Part shown: piece after piece, positions 54,020-62,621 of the stretch | How the letters are laid out: each line of letters opens with the position of its first letter | Numbering within the stretch: the stretch's first letter is position 1 | Assembly: GCA_964346725.1 (NCBI GenBank) | Contig: CAYFVM010000006.1 | Location: forward strand, 1 to 64,000 | Length of the DNA stretch: 64,000 bases | Origin: UBA1715 sp964346725 | GTDB taxonomy: Bacteria; Bacteroidota; Bacteroidia; Bacteroidales; UBA1715 | Direction: 5' to 3' | Made by a program: the position numbers and the translations under genes | Notes under the pieces: model-generated | What the model was told of the DNA's origin: nothing | The model's database searches: none | What the model saw: the letters and a program-made list of their open reading frames with translations, nothing else

Positions 54020-54838
54020 TTATTTGTCTGAGTTCAATATAAGTGGAAGTCCATTATCTCCTCCACCAATAATCACAATCTTAGAATTTTGTGATTTACC
54101 CAAATCCAAGGTTGCTTCAATTCCACGCATTTTAAGCAAGTTTGATGTCAAACTATTGTTGATGATATTGTTGGCACGAGCCTCACCTTCTGCAGCAATT
54201 CTTTTACGTTCTGCTTCCGATTTCTCTTTGTCCAAACGGAATTGATATGCAAGAGCTTCTTGTTCTTGTTTCAATTTGCTTTCAATTGCTTGACGAATAT
54301 CTTGTGGCAAATTAATTGAACGGATCAACAAAGCTTTCATTTCTATGTGATTGTCGCGTAATTTTTTACCTGCTTCCTCTATTATTGTTTGTTCAACTTC
54401 AGAACGTTTTGTTGAATAAATTTCTTCAGCAGAATAACGGCCTGCAACTTGACGCACAGAAGAACGAACCTCAGGAACTACCAAGACGTTAGCATAATCG
54501 GTACGGAATGCTTCGTACAAACTTCCTACTTTATTGTAAATAGGATAGAAACGAACGGTGATTTCAATATTGATAGAAAGACCATTTTTGTCAAGTACAT
54601 CCATTGTTTCTTCAACTTTTTGCTCTGCAACGTTGAAAACATACATATCATTCCATGGTGCAATTATATGAAATCCTGGTTCATACACATTTTCTTTGTC
54701 CAAACCAGTTGTGAACTGACGAAATATAACACCTCGCTCTGTTGCTTCCAATTTTATGAACATTGTGTTTCCAAAAGCAATGAGAAAGAATACGGCTACG
54801 ATGCCAATGATAATAAGTTTCTGATATTTTCCTTTCAT
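54020..54838 (-). CDS. Prohibitin/SPFH-domain membrane protein
   Basis: The 272-aa protein has one N-terminal membrane span (residues 7-27), then an SPFH band-7 domain ('ATERGVIFRQFTTGLDKENVYEPGFHIIAPWNDMYVF'), a coiled-coil rich in Glu/Arg/Ala ('LDKEKSEAERKRIAAEGEARANNIINNSL') and a short C-terminal 'ILNSDK'. It is closest to prohibitins, ring scaffolds that hold membrane proteases such as FtsH in check. Single-gene unit with its own terminator. Confidence 0.9.
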   Translation of the reverse strand: MKGKYQKLIIIGIVAVFFLIAFGNTMFIKLEATERGVIFRQFTTGLDKENVYEPGFHIIAPWNDMYVFNVAEQKVEETMDVLDKNGLSINIEITVRFYPIYNKVGSLYEAFRTDYANVLVVPEVRSSVRQVAGRYSAEEIYSTKRSEVEQTIIEEAGKKLRDNHIEMKALLIRSINLPQDIRQAIESKLKQEQEALAYQFRLDKEKSEAERKRIAAEGEARANNIINNSLTSNLLKMRGIEATLDLGKSQNSKIVIIGGGDNGLPLILNSDK

Positions 54839-54953
54839 AGGGGTTTTTATTTAATTTATTTTCACAAAGATAAAAAAATTATGGAACTGCCAATCTTATT
54901 TCTGGAGACGTACATATATTTTTTGATTTTTTTCGTCAAAATATTTGGATATT

Positions 54954-54977
54954 ATTTGTAATTACTACAAATTTGTA
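54954..54977 (+). promoter_or_regulatory. Putative PerR/Fur-family operator
   Basis: ATTTGTA (54954-54960), 5 bases, then TACAAAT (54966-54972) make a 19-bp inverted repeat of the size of a Fur/PerR box; the right half overlaps a perfect 12-bp palindrome TACAAATTTGTA (54966-54977). The site lies 12 bases before the ATG of a PerR-like gene, so autoregulation is likely. Confidence 0.55.
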
Positions 54978-54989
54978 TAAATTTTAATA

Positions 54990-55421
54990 ATGGAACGAAA
55001 ACAGAAAATAACGGACAAAAAAATTGTAACATTGTTAAACGAATGTGGCGTTAAGGCTTCAGTGCAAAGAATGTCTATTTTACGTTATATTTTGGAGTAT
55101 TCAACTCACCCTTCCGCTGACGAAGTATACAATGCTCTTGTGCCGAGCATTCCAACTCTTTCAAAAACAACGGTATATAATACACTTGAACATCTTCAAG
55201 AAAAAGGTGTTATATTAGCAATTTCAATAGACGGAAAAATGATTCATTTTGATGGCAACACACATAGACATGCACATTTCCTTTGTGAAAAGTGTAAAAC
55301 TATCTATGACATTCCACAAAACTTTGATATACCAATTGATACTTTAGTTCAAGGTTTTTCCGTTACTGAAACACAAGTTTACTATAAAGGAATATGTAAT
55401 AAATGTCTAACTAAAAAATAA
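54990..55421 (+). CDS. Fur-family transcriptional regulator, PerR type
   Basis: The 143-aa protein has the winged helix ('KASVQRMSILRYILEYSTHPSADEVYNAL', recognition helix near 'TLSKTTVYNTLEHLQEKGVI') and the dimer domain with 'HRHAHFLCEKCKTIYDI' and a C-terminal 'CNKCLTKK', the two Cys pairs of the structural zinc site. The His-rich metal site fits a peroxide sensor. It heads an operon of rubredoxin, flavin-reductase-rubredoxin and two rubrerythrins, which supports the PerR call over Fur or Zur. An inverted repeat sits upstream. Confidence 0.9.
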   Translation: MERKQKITDKKIVTLLNECGVKASVQRMSILRYILEYSTHPSADEVYNALVPSIPTLSKTTVYNTLEHLQEKGVILAISIDGKMIHFDGNTHRHAHFLCEKCKTIYDIPQNFDIPIDTLVQGFSVTETQVYYKGICNKCLTKK

Positions 55422-55426
55422 AGATT

Positions 55427-55585
55427 ATGAAAAAATTTGTTTGTAAAGTATGTGGTTATGAATACGATCCTCAAGTTGGTGACCCAGATAACGGTATAGC
55501 ACCAGGAACTGCGTTTGAAAATTTACCTGCCGATTGGACTTGTCCGTTGTGCGACGTTGGAAAAGATGAATTTGAAGAAGCATAA
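55427..55585 (+). CDS. Rubredoxin
   Basis: This 52-aa protein is a complete rubredoxin: 'KFVCKVCGYEYDP' and 'DWTCPLCDVGKDEF' hold the two C-x-x-C pairs (Cys6, Cys9, Cys39, Cys42) that bind one iron, and 'GDPDNGIAPGTAFENLP' is the usual loop. It starts 5 bases after the PerR stop and ends 2 bases before the next start. It passes electrons to the rubrerythrins that follow. Confidence 0.97.
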   Translation: MKKFVCKVCGYEYDPQVGDPDNGIAPGTAFENLPADWTCPLCDVGKDEFEEA

Positions 55586-55587
55586 TT

Positions 55588-56211
55588 ATGGATACGAAAG
55601 CTTTATTTTCAATAGGCTACGGACTATACGTGCTATCTGCAAATAACGATGACAACGACAATGCGTGTATGGTAAACACCGTACAGCAAGTTACAAGCAA
55701 TCCCTTGCTAATTACGGTAGCTATAAATAAGGTAAACCATACACACGATATGATAAAAGCCTCGAGGAAATTCAACATCTCGGTACTTACACAAGCTACG
55801 CCATTTTCGGTTATCGAACGCTTTGGGTTTCAATCAGGCAAAACCGTTGACAAATTCAAAGGATTTGACTCAGTAACACGTTCAAGCAATGGTGTGTTGT
55901 ATCTTTCAGAATACAGCAATGCATTTTTGTCTGGTTCTGTTACATCAATGGTAGACTTAGGCACCCACACCCTTTTCATTGCCGAGCTAACCGATGCTGA
56001 AGTTTTATCAAAAGATGAAACACTTACGTATTCGTACTATCACAAACACGTAAAACCAAAACAAAACCCAACAGCAACTAAAAGCAGGGGCAAAGTTGGT
56101 TGGCGTTGCAGAATATGTGGTTATGTATATGAAGGAGAAGAACTTCCTCCTGACTTTATATGTCCGGTGTGCAAACATGGCGCTGCTGACTTTGAAAAAA
56201 TTTCATTATAA
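55588..56211 (+). CDS. Flavin reductase domain fused to C-terminal rubredoxin (high-molecular-weight rubredoxin type)
   Basis: The 207-aa protein joins a flavin-reductase-like FMN-binding domain (1-150, 'MVNTVQQVTSNPLLITVAINKVNHTHDMI', 'FNISVLTQATPFSVIERFGF') to a rubredoxin domain (about 168-207, 'WRCRICGYVYEGEELPPDFICPVCKHGAADF'). This is the layout of the Hrb protein of Moorella and Clostridium, which hands NAD(P)H electrons to flavodiiron oxygen or NO reductases. Here it would feed the rubredoxin and rubrerythrins of the same operon. Confidence 0.9.
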   Translation: MDTKALFSIGYGLYVLSANNDDNDNACMVNTVQQVTSNPLLITVAINKVNHTHDMIKASRKFNISVLTQATPFSVIERFGFQSGKTVDKFKGFDSVTRSSNGVLYLSEYSNAFLSGSVTSMVDLGTHTLFIAELTDAEVLSKDETLTYSYYHKHVKPKQNPTATKSRGKVGWRCRICGYVYEGEELPPDFICPVCKHGAADFEKISL

Positions 56212-56238
56212 CATTACAAATAAAAAAACACTTAGCAT

Positions 56239-56778
56239 ATGGAATTAAAAGGATCAAAAACAGAAAAAAACTTGCAAACAGCATTTGCAGGAGAATCACA
56301 AGCGCGTAATAAATACTCTTATTACGCCTCAAAAGCAAAAAAAGATGGTTTTGTACAAATAGGAAATCTATTTGAAGAAACAGCCAACAACGAAAAAGAA
56401 CATGCAAAAATATGGTTCAAATTGCTTCACGGGGGGAAAGTTGCTGACACCATTGCAAACTTGAAAGATGCTGCAGCTGGTGAGAACTACGAATGGACAG
56501 ACATGTACGCAAATTTCGCAAAAGAAGCTCGCGAAGAAGGTTTTATTGATATAGCAGTGCTCTTTGAAGGTGTGGCTAAAATTGAGAAAGAACATGAAGA
56601 ACGTTTCCTTAAACTATTGTCAAATATAGAAGGTGGACTCGTTTTTAGTAAAGACAAAGACATGATTTGGCAATGTTCAAATTGCGGTCATATCGTAATT
56701 GGCAAAAATGCACCTGACACATGCCCGGTATGCAACCACCCACAAGCTTATTTTCAAGTAAAACCAAACAATTATTAA
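56239..56778 (+). CDS. Rubrerythrin
   Basis: The 179-aa peroxidase has an N-terminal four-helix diiron domain (1-135, two E-x-x-H motifs in 'NEKEHAKIW' and 'IEKEHEERF') and a C-terminal rubredoxin domain ('WQCSNCGHIVIG', 'CPVCNHPQAYF'). It reduces hydrogen peroxide with electrons from rubredoxin in the cytosol. It is the fourth gene after perR, with 27 bases to the gene before. Confidence 0.96.
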   Translation: MELKGSKTEKNLQTAFAGESQARNKYSYYASKAKKDGFVQIGNLFEETANNEKEHAKIWFKLLHGGKVADTIANLKDAAAGENYEWTDMYANFAKEAREEGFIDIAVLFEGVAKIEKEHEERFLKLLSNIEGGLVFSKDKDMIWQCSNCGHIVIGKNAPDTCPVCNHPQAYFQVKPNNY

Positions 56779-56797
56779 TACTAAATATAACATCAAA

Positions 56798-57349
56798 ATG
56801 AAAAAGAAATTTGTATGCCCCGTTTGTGGGTTTGTATATGAAGGCGAAGAAAACAGCCTTCCAGAACATTGTCCTCAATGCAAACAAAAAATAACATGGA
56901 AACCCGTGGATGAATCAGCCGGTTTGTCGTTTATTACAGAACATGTAATAGGAATAGCAAAAGACTGTAACGAGGAAATGAAAAAAGATTTGACCGCACA
57001 TTTCAATGGCGAATGTTCCGAAGTTGGAATGTATTTAGCTATGAGCCGCCAAGCCGACCGCGAAGGATATCCTGAAATTGCAGAGGCATTCAAACGATAT
57101 GCGTTCGAAGAAGCAGAACATGCCGCTAAATTCGCAGAATTGTTAGGCGATGTAGTTTGGGACACAAAAACAAATCTTGAAAAACGTATGATCGCAGAAT
57201 CGGGAGCTTGCGCCGACAAAATGAGAATCGCAAAAAATGCAAAAGCACAAAATCTTGATGCTATTCATGATACCGTGCATGAAATGGCTAAAGACGAAGC
57301 TCGGCATGGACGAGGTTTTCAAGGATTATTTAATAGATATTTCAAATAA
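56798..57349 (+). CDS. Reverse rubrerythrin (N-terminal rubredoxin, C-terminal ferritin-like domain)
   Basis: The 183-aa protein has rubredoxin first ('KFVCPVCGFVYEGEE', 'HCPQCKQKITW', residues 1-37) and a diiron ferritin-like domain after (50-183, 'FNGECSEVGMYLAMSRQADREGY', 'AFEEAEHAAKFAELLG', 'MAKDEARHGRGF'). Reverse rubrerythrins act as NADH peroxidases or oxidases in clostridia with rubredoxin as carrier. It is the last gene of the perR operon and is followed by a terminator. Confidence 0.93.
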   Translation: MKKKFVCPVCGFVYEGEENSLPEHCPQCKQKITWKPVDESAGLSFITEHVIGIAKDCNEEMKKDLTAHFNGECSEVGMYLAMSRQADREGYPEIAEAFKRYAFEEAEHAAKFAELLGDVVWDTKTNLEKRMIAESGACADKMRIAKNAKAQNLDAIHDTVHEMAKDEARHGRGFQGLFNRYFK

Positions 57350-57369
57350 AATCTACAAAATCCCTCAGA

Positions 57370-57402
57370 AAAGCAGAAGTTGTGTAACTTCTGCTTTTTT
57401 TG
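57370..57402 (+). terminator. Terminator of the perR-rubrerythrin operon
   Basis: AAGCAGAAGTT (57371-57381) pairs perfectly with AACTTCTGCTT (57386-57396) over a 4-base loop, then T residues. Confidence 0.92.
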
Positions 57403-57492
57403 TTTTCGCATATAAACCTTAAAAATAACTCTACCGAACACAACTTCGCTGTTGCAACCATGTTTTTTTTAACTTTGTAAAAAATAGAACAT

Positions 57493-58539
57493 ATGCTGAC
57501 ATACACAATTTGGGGCAATAGCCTCCTAGATATATTTATTTCATTAGCCATAGCGATTGGTGGATTCTTTATTGCAAAACTCATTTACCTAATTTTTACA
57601 AAAATTTTCAGCAAGATTGCATCAAAAACCGAATCACAATTTGACGATTTGTTGATAAATAAACTTCGTGCTCCATTTATGTTTGCCGCAATTATTGCAC
57701 TCATTTGGTTTGCTATCAAACGGCTTAACATTTCCGAAGCTACCGAAACTTCAATGTGGAAGATCTACACCGTTTTGATTGCCATCAATTTTACCTGGGC
57801 ATTCTCTCGTTTGACCGGTGGAATTTTACAAAACGTACTCTCAAAATACGCAGAAAAAGGCGATTCGAAAATCAATCGCAGCATTACTGAAATTCTCTAT
57901 CGCACGACTACCTACACCATTTGGATTATTGGCATTCTGGTTACGATGCACAACATCGGTATTGAAATCGGCACTTTAATAGCCGGTCTCGGTATTGGTG
58001 GAGTTGCAATTGCATTGGCTGCACAAGACACCGTAAAAAACCTTTTGGGCGGGTTTATGTTATTTTTCGATCGCCCGTTCAACATTGGCGACCGTATCCG
58101 TTTTGGAGCTATAGACGGGTATGTCATAACCATCGGTTTGCGAAGCCTGCGCATTCGTACCTTTGACGACCGTGTAATTACAATTCCAAACTCACAAGTG
58201 GTTGACAATGCTATAGAAAACGTGAGTTCGGAATCTTCTACACGTATCAAATTAACGCTTGGTTTGACGTACGACACAACTCCCGAAAAAATGGAATTAG
58301 CCATGAATATTCTCCGTGCCTTGCCATCAAAAATTCCTACCATTAAAAATGACGTGGCCGTGAGTTTTTTGAACTATGGCGATTTTTCAATGCAGATACT
58401 TTTTATTTATTTCATAAAAAAATCTGCAGACTATTATGAAACGCAATCAAAAGTGAACATAGCAATTCTACAAGAATTCAATACCAATGGATTAGAATTT
58501 GCATTCCCAACACAAACGATTTATACAAAGGGACAATAA
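57493..58539 (+). CDS. Mechanosensitive ion channel, MscS family
   Basis: The 348-aa inner-membrane protein has four to five membrane spans (10-160) and the MscS core: pore helix TM3 'IGTLIAGLGIGGVAIALAAQDTVKNLLGGFMLFFDRPFNIGDRI', then the beta domain 'RSLRIRTFDDRVITIPNSQV' and an alpha/beta C-terminal domain. It opens under osmotic down-shock. Single-gene unit. Confidence 0.93.
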   Translation: MLTYTIWGNSLLDIFISLAIAIGGFFIAKLIYLIFTKIFSKIASKTESQFDDLLINKLRAPFMFAAIIALIWFAIKRLNISEATETSMWKIYTVLIAINFTWAFSRLTGGILQNVLSKYAEKGDSKINRSITEILYRTTTYTIWIIGILVTMHNIGIEIGTLIAGLGIGGVAIALAAQDTVKNLLGGFMLFFDRPFNIGDRIRFGAIDGYVITIGLRSLRIRTFDDRVITIPNSQVVDNAIENVSSESSTRIKLTLGLTYDTTPEKMELAMNILRALPSKIPTIKNDVAVSFLNYGDFSMQILFIYFIKKSADYYETQSKVNIAILQEFNTNGLEFAFPTQTIYTKGQ

Positions 58540-58540
58540 C

Positions 58541-58574
58541 AAAAAAAGGCTTGTAGCATTTCATACTATAAGCC
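58541..58574 (-). terminator. Terminator of the frameshifted lipoprotein gene
   Basis: GGCTTGTAG (58548-58556) pairs with CTATAAGCC (58566-58574), one G-U pair, and on the minus strand it is followed by seven T. The plus side lacks a T-run, so it serves the minus-strand gene. Confidence 0.7.
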
Positions 58575-58599
58575 CTCCTCTATTCACCATACTACCAAA

Positions 58600-59345
58600 T
58601 TAGAAGGTATAATTTACACCAAGAGATACATGAAACATTGTTGTGCGAGAATAATCTAAGGAAACAGCATTACAAATTACATCAAACGATGATGTTGGTA
58701 TTGATAAAGCCCATCCTATACGTGGACTAAACTTTAAATGATCCCATCCTAGACGAACAAATGCCATTGGTTCTACATGAAACATAAAGAAAGTGTCTTC
58801 ATTCTTTTTCCCATCTACCTGCCATTCAAATTCATGCAAAGATGACGACAAACGAAAAGACACTCCCCAATCAATGTTAGAAAACTTTTGCCCTAAATCT
58901 GTTTGTACAAAAAAGACCCCATATTTATTTTGATAGACAGAGTCGTCTGCACATCCATATCCTAAGCCTGCAAAACCTTCCATTAATAAAGAACTATTTT
59001 GACGTAATAGATTATACTTCCCTATTCCTCCTTCAAGATATTTATGATTATATCTTCCATATTTTGTCCAATTGTACTCATCCAAATCGCCATCCCTCTT
59101 GTTGGTAAAAATATCATAATAGTCAGAGAAATTTCCATCTGAGAAACTTCCATTAAGAATTAATGCATAGTTTTCACTATATGCATAGTCAATTGCACCC
59201 ATTATACTATTGGTACTTACTGAACCTTCTAACTGCACTTCATTTTTTCTTCAAACAATGGAGCATTATTCATTGAAGGTATATACATCGAAGAACATCC
59301 ACTAAAAAGGATGAGGGTTGAAATGTAAAACAGATTATGTTTCAT
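58600..59345 (-). pseudogene. Barrel-like lipoprotein paralogue broken by one base in an A6 run
   Basis: Reading from the ATG at 59345 gives a lipoprotein signal and the mature start CSSMYIPSMNNAPLFEEK, close to the gene at 43345, then a stop at codon 43. One extra A in the A6 run (plus-strand T6 at 59243-59248) restores 'NEVQLEGSVSTNSIMGAIDYAY' and a 248-aa protein ending 'MFHVSLGVNYTF'. Shared blocks include 'FSDYYDIFTNK', 'YLEGGIGKYNLL' and 'FMFHVEPMAFVRLGW'. The open frame alone, 58600-59238, would lack any signal. It may be a sequencing error, slippage-based phase variation or true decay. Confidence 0.85.
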
Positions 59346-59380
59346 AGTTTTATTTAATATTTGCTTTGCTTTTTCAAGAG

Positions 59381-59388
59381 CAAATATA
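59381..59388 (-). promoter_or_regulatory. Putative -7 box for the frameshifted lipoprotein gene
   Basis: Minus-strand TATATTTG fits TAnnTTTG and lies 36 bases before the reconstructed ATG at 59345, which supports that start over the internal one at 59238. Confidence 0.45.
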
Positions 59389-59602
59389 ATTAATATACTA
59401 CACTATTAGCTACTAAAAAAAACAAACTCAAGCCCATTATGAGCAAAATCGCCATATCTATATAACAATTAACACATTACACTAGTATTTCTTTAGAAAG
59501 ACCATCCAATAATATAGGTTGTTCACAGATTTTTGAATATTTTTTCATTTTTTTATTAAATAAAAATAAATACACTATCTTAGTCCGTTATTTGAAACTA
59601 CA

Positions 59603-60955
59603 ATGAAGATAATAATAGCTGGTGCCGGCGAAGTTGGACAACACTTAGCGAGAATTTTGGCAGACGACAGACACGAAGTAACTGTGATTGATGTTGATAC
59701 GCAAAATCTCAAGCAACTTGCTTTGCATTTGGACATATTGACAATTGAAGGCTCTGCACTTACAATATCTGTCCTCAATGAAGCAGGAGTAGCTGCGTGC
59801 GACTTGTATATTGCCGTAACGCATTTTCCAGAAATGAACATAGCTTCTGCTGTAATTGCAAAAAAACTAGGCGCGCCACACACCATTGCTCGTGTACGCG
59901 ATCCGGAACTTTTGCTCGAAAAAAACAAAAAGTTATTTCGCGAAATAGGCATAGACTCTATCATATATCCGCAAGCACTTGCTGCACAAGAAATTGCAAC
60001 ATTCGTAGAACGAGCTGCTACACGCGAATCATTTGATTTTGTTGATGGTTTGCTTTCGCTTTTCGTACTCAAAGTAGAAGAAACGGCTGCGGTTGTTGGG
60101 AAATACATGCAAGAAATTATTCCAACGCAGGAAGAACTACAAAAATATCGTGTCATCGCTATCAAACGTGGCTTTTCCACTATCATCCCTAAAGGTGATG
60201 ATATTTGCCAACCCAACGATATTCTCTATATCGTAAGCAACCGGCAAGGCGTGAATAAAATGCTTGAAACATTTGAGAAAAAGGATTTGGCAGTTTCGCA
60301 GGTTATGATTTTAGGCGGAAGCCGTACTGGCCGTGCTACAGCAAAGATTTTACAAAAACAATTCGATGTAAAATTGATTGAAATTAACCCAGAAAAAGCA
60401 CGCAAACTTTCTCAACAATTGGAAAACACGCTCGTTATCAATGGTGACGGCCGTAGCATGGATTTACTTGTTGAAGAAGGCATACGTAACACCGATGTAT
60501 TTATTGCCACCACAAGCAATGCCGAAACGAACATTCTTTCGTGCTATTTGGCGAAACGCATTGGTGTAAAACGCACCATAGCAGAAGTGGAAAACGTTGA
60601 CTATATTGGGCTTGCTATTGACATGGGAATAGACACTTTGATTAACAAAAAAACAATTGCAGCGAACAGTATTCATAAATACACATTGAGTAATTCCGCG
60701 AGCATATCGTCTTCGCGGCACTTAACACAAAGTGATGCACAAATTTTGGAAATCATTGTCAACGAAAACATGAAAATCACCAAATCAACATTAATGCAGA
60801 TGAAAAATTTGCCAAAAGATGCGGTAATAGGTGGGGTTGTTCGTGGAAAAAATGCTTTTATACCTTCAGGTCGCACGCAAATAGCCGATGGCGACAAAGT
60901 GTTGGTATTTGCGCTGCCATCTGCTGTTAATGAAATTAAATTTTTTTTTGAATAA
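59603..60955 (+). CDS. trkA: Trk potassium uptake regulatory protein TrkA
   Basis: The 450-aa cytosolic protein holds two RCK repeats, each with a Rossmann NAD-binding half ('MKIIIAGAGEVGQHLARIL' at 1-19; 'QVMILGGSRTGRATAKIL' at about 232-250) and a TrkA_C half. It gates the TrkH channel in answer to NAD(H) and ATP. It lies 5 bases before a small two-TM gene and is one operon with trkH. Confidence 0.95.
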   Translation: MKIIIAGAGEVGQHLARILADDRHEVTVIDVDTQNLKQLALHLDILTIEGSALTISVLNEAGVAACDLYIAVTHFPEMNIASAVIAKKLGAPHTIARVRDPELLLEKNKKLFREIGIDSIIYPQALAAQEIATFVERAATRESFDFVDGLLSLFVLKVEETAAVVGKYMQEIIPTQEELQKYRVIAIKRGFSTIIPKGDDICQPNDILYIVSNRQGVNKMLETFEKKDLAVSQVMILGGSRTGRATAKILQKQFDVKLIEINPEKARKLSQQLENTLVINGDGRSMDLLVEEGIRNTDVFIATTSNAETNILSCYLAKRIGVKRTIAEVENVDYIGLAIDMGIDTLINKKTIAANSIHKYTLSNSASISSSRHLTQSDAQILEIIVNENMKITKSTLMQMKNLPKDAVIGGVVRGKNAFIPSGRTQIADGDKVLVFALPSAVNEIKFFFE

Positions 60956-60960
60956 CAATT

Positions 60961-61140
60961 ATGAGAAGTAAAATTTTGCTTGCAGTAGCATTTGCGCTAG
61001 GTATAGCATCAATGGTACTGATGTTTTTAGATGCCGCCGACAAAAATACTATAACTGCACTACTTGGTATTGGTTTTATATGTGTAACTATTGAATTCAT
61101 TGCAAGCCGTAAAACTAAAAACCAAGATTCAGAAGAATAA
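60961..61140 (+). CDS. Small two-TM membrane protein between trkA and trkH
   Basis: This 59-aa product has two hydrophobic segments (about 4-22 and 31-48) joined by a short acidic turn 'DAADKN' and a charged tail 'SRKTKNQDSEE'. It begins 5 bases after the trkA stop, and its TAA overlaps the trkH ATG as TAATG, so it is translationally coupled to both. I do not recognise a family. By analogy with KdpF it may be a subunit or stabiliser of the Trk complex; this is inference from position. Confidence 0.75.
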   Translation: MRSKILLAVAFALGIASMVLMFLDAADKNTITALLGIGFICVTIEFIASRKTKNQDSEE

Positions 61141-62597
61141 TGAATTGGAAAGTTGTCATACGGACCGTTGGGGTATTAATATTACTAGAAGCTACACTTA
61201 TGGCTTTTTGTATCATTCCTGCAGTGGTATATTCCGAAAATATGAACGGATTACTTCTGTCATTAGGAATAACCCTTGCTGTTGGTCTTGCTATGATTCT
61301 TTTGTTTCGCAATGCACCCAAAAACATTGGACGACATGAAGGGTATTTTATAGTTGGAACGGTTTGGCTCATCTTTTCTATTATAGGCGCCATGCCATTT
61401 CTATTCTCTCAGACTCTTTCTTCATTTGCCGATGGATTTTTTGAGGCTATGTCGGGGTTTACAACTACCGGAGCCACAATTATTCCTAATGTTGAAATAC
61501 TACCGAAACACATTTTACTTTGGCGTGGACTTATGCAATGGATTGGTGGTATGGGAATTATAGTCCTCACAGTAGCCGTTATTCCTATGATGGGTATTGG
61601 TGGAACGCAACTTTACAACGCTGAAGTTAATGGCCCCTCTAAAGACAAAATTCACCCGCGCATAAAAGATACAGCCAGCCGACTATATCTCACCTATATA
61701 GCATGTTCCATTCTTGAAGTTGTGCTACTCATGGTTGGAGATATGAATTTCTTTGATGCGTTAATTCTTACGCAATGTACTATTTCGTCGGGAGGATTTT
61801 GGAACTACAACGACGGCATGGCAAGTGCTTCGCCTTATGCACAATATGTAGTGATTTTTTTCATGTTCGTTTCGGGTATAAACTTTGTGTTGCTTTATAT
61901 GGCTTCTCGTGGCAAACTACGGCACATTGCCAAAGACGAGGAATTGAAAACGTATATTTTAATAATTGTACTTTTCACATTAAGTATTTTCGGTATAAAT
62001 ATTTGGAAAGAGTTTAATACATGTGAATCATTTGCTGATGTAGAAGAACAAATTCGATCCATACTATTCCTAGTTGTTTCGTTCATAACAACCACGGGCA
62101 TTACGGTATGTGACTATGGTGTCATGCCGTATGCAGCAAAAATGTTGTTTTTCATTCTTAGTTTTATTGGAGCGTGCGCTGGTTCTACAAGTGGTGCTAT
62201 CAAGGTGGTGAGAATCAACGTTTTGATAAAAAATAGTTATTTGGCTCTCAAACAAATTCTTCATCCAAACAGCATACTTACACTACGTTTAAGTAAAAAG
62301 CCAATTGAAAAAACAGTAATTTCCAATGTATATGCTTTCATTGTTATGTACATCGCCATTTTTTTGTTTGGAGCGTTTCTCCTCTCCATTATGGGACACG
62401 ACTTCTACACCTCTTTTTCAGTTTCAGCTCTTTCTATCGGTAACGGAGGAATGGGATTCACGCCCAATGGCATGATTTCATGCTTTGCATCATTCCCCTG
62501 TGTTTCCAAATACATTATGGCACTCTTAATGTTGGTTGGTCGTTTGGAAATATTCACGGTCTTAATCTTATTTGTACCGGAATTCTGGAAAAAATAA
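61140..62597 (+). CDS. trkH: Trk potassium uptake protein TrkH
   Basis: The 485-aa inner-membrane channel has about ten to twelve spans and the four pore loops of the Trk/Ktr/HKT family: 'FEAMSGFTTTGATI', 'TQCTISSGGFWNY', 'SFITTTGITVCDYG', 'SALSIGNGGMGFTP'. 'FIGACAGSTSGAIKVVR' is the intramembrane loop that controls gating by TrkA. The start overlaps the stop of the small membrane protein by one base. Confidence 0.95.
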   Translation: MNWKVVIRTVGVLILLEATLMAFCIIPAVVYSENMNGLLLSLGITLAVGLAMILLFRNAPKNIGRHEGYFIVGTVWLIFSIIGAMPFLFSQTLSSFADGFFEAMSGFTTTGATIIPNVEILPKHILLWRGLMQWIGGMGIIVLTVAVIPMMGIGGTQLYNAEVNGPSKDKIHPRIKDTASRLYLTYIACSILEVVLLMVGDMNFFDALILTQCTISSGGFWNYNDGMASASPYAQYVVIFFMFVSGINFVLLYMASRGKLRHIAKDEELKTYILIIVLFTLSIFGINIWKEFNTCESFADVEEQIRSILFLVVSFITTTGITVCDYGVMPYAAKMLFFILSFIGACAGSTSGAIKVVRINVLIKNSYLALKQILHPNSILTLRLSKKPIEKTVISNVYAFIVMYIAIFLFGAFLLSIMGHDFYTSFSVSALSIGNGGMGFTPNGMISCFASFPCVSKYIMALLMLVGRLEIFTVLILFVPEFWKK

Positions 62598-62621
62598 AGA
62601 AATGACAACCATTTATGGTTC

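Noticed and set aside
58600..59238. Intact 212-aa gene as given by the open frame
   Set aside because: It lacks a signal peptide, while the upstream 107 bases encode in another frame a lipoprotein start nearly identical to the paralogue at 43345.
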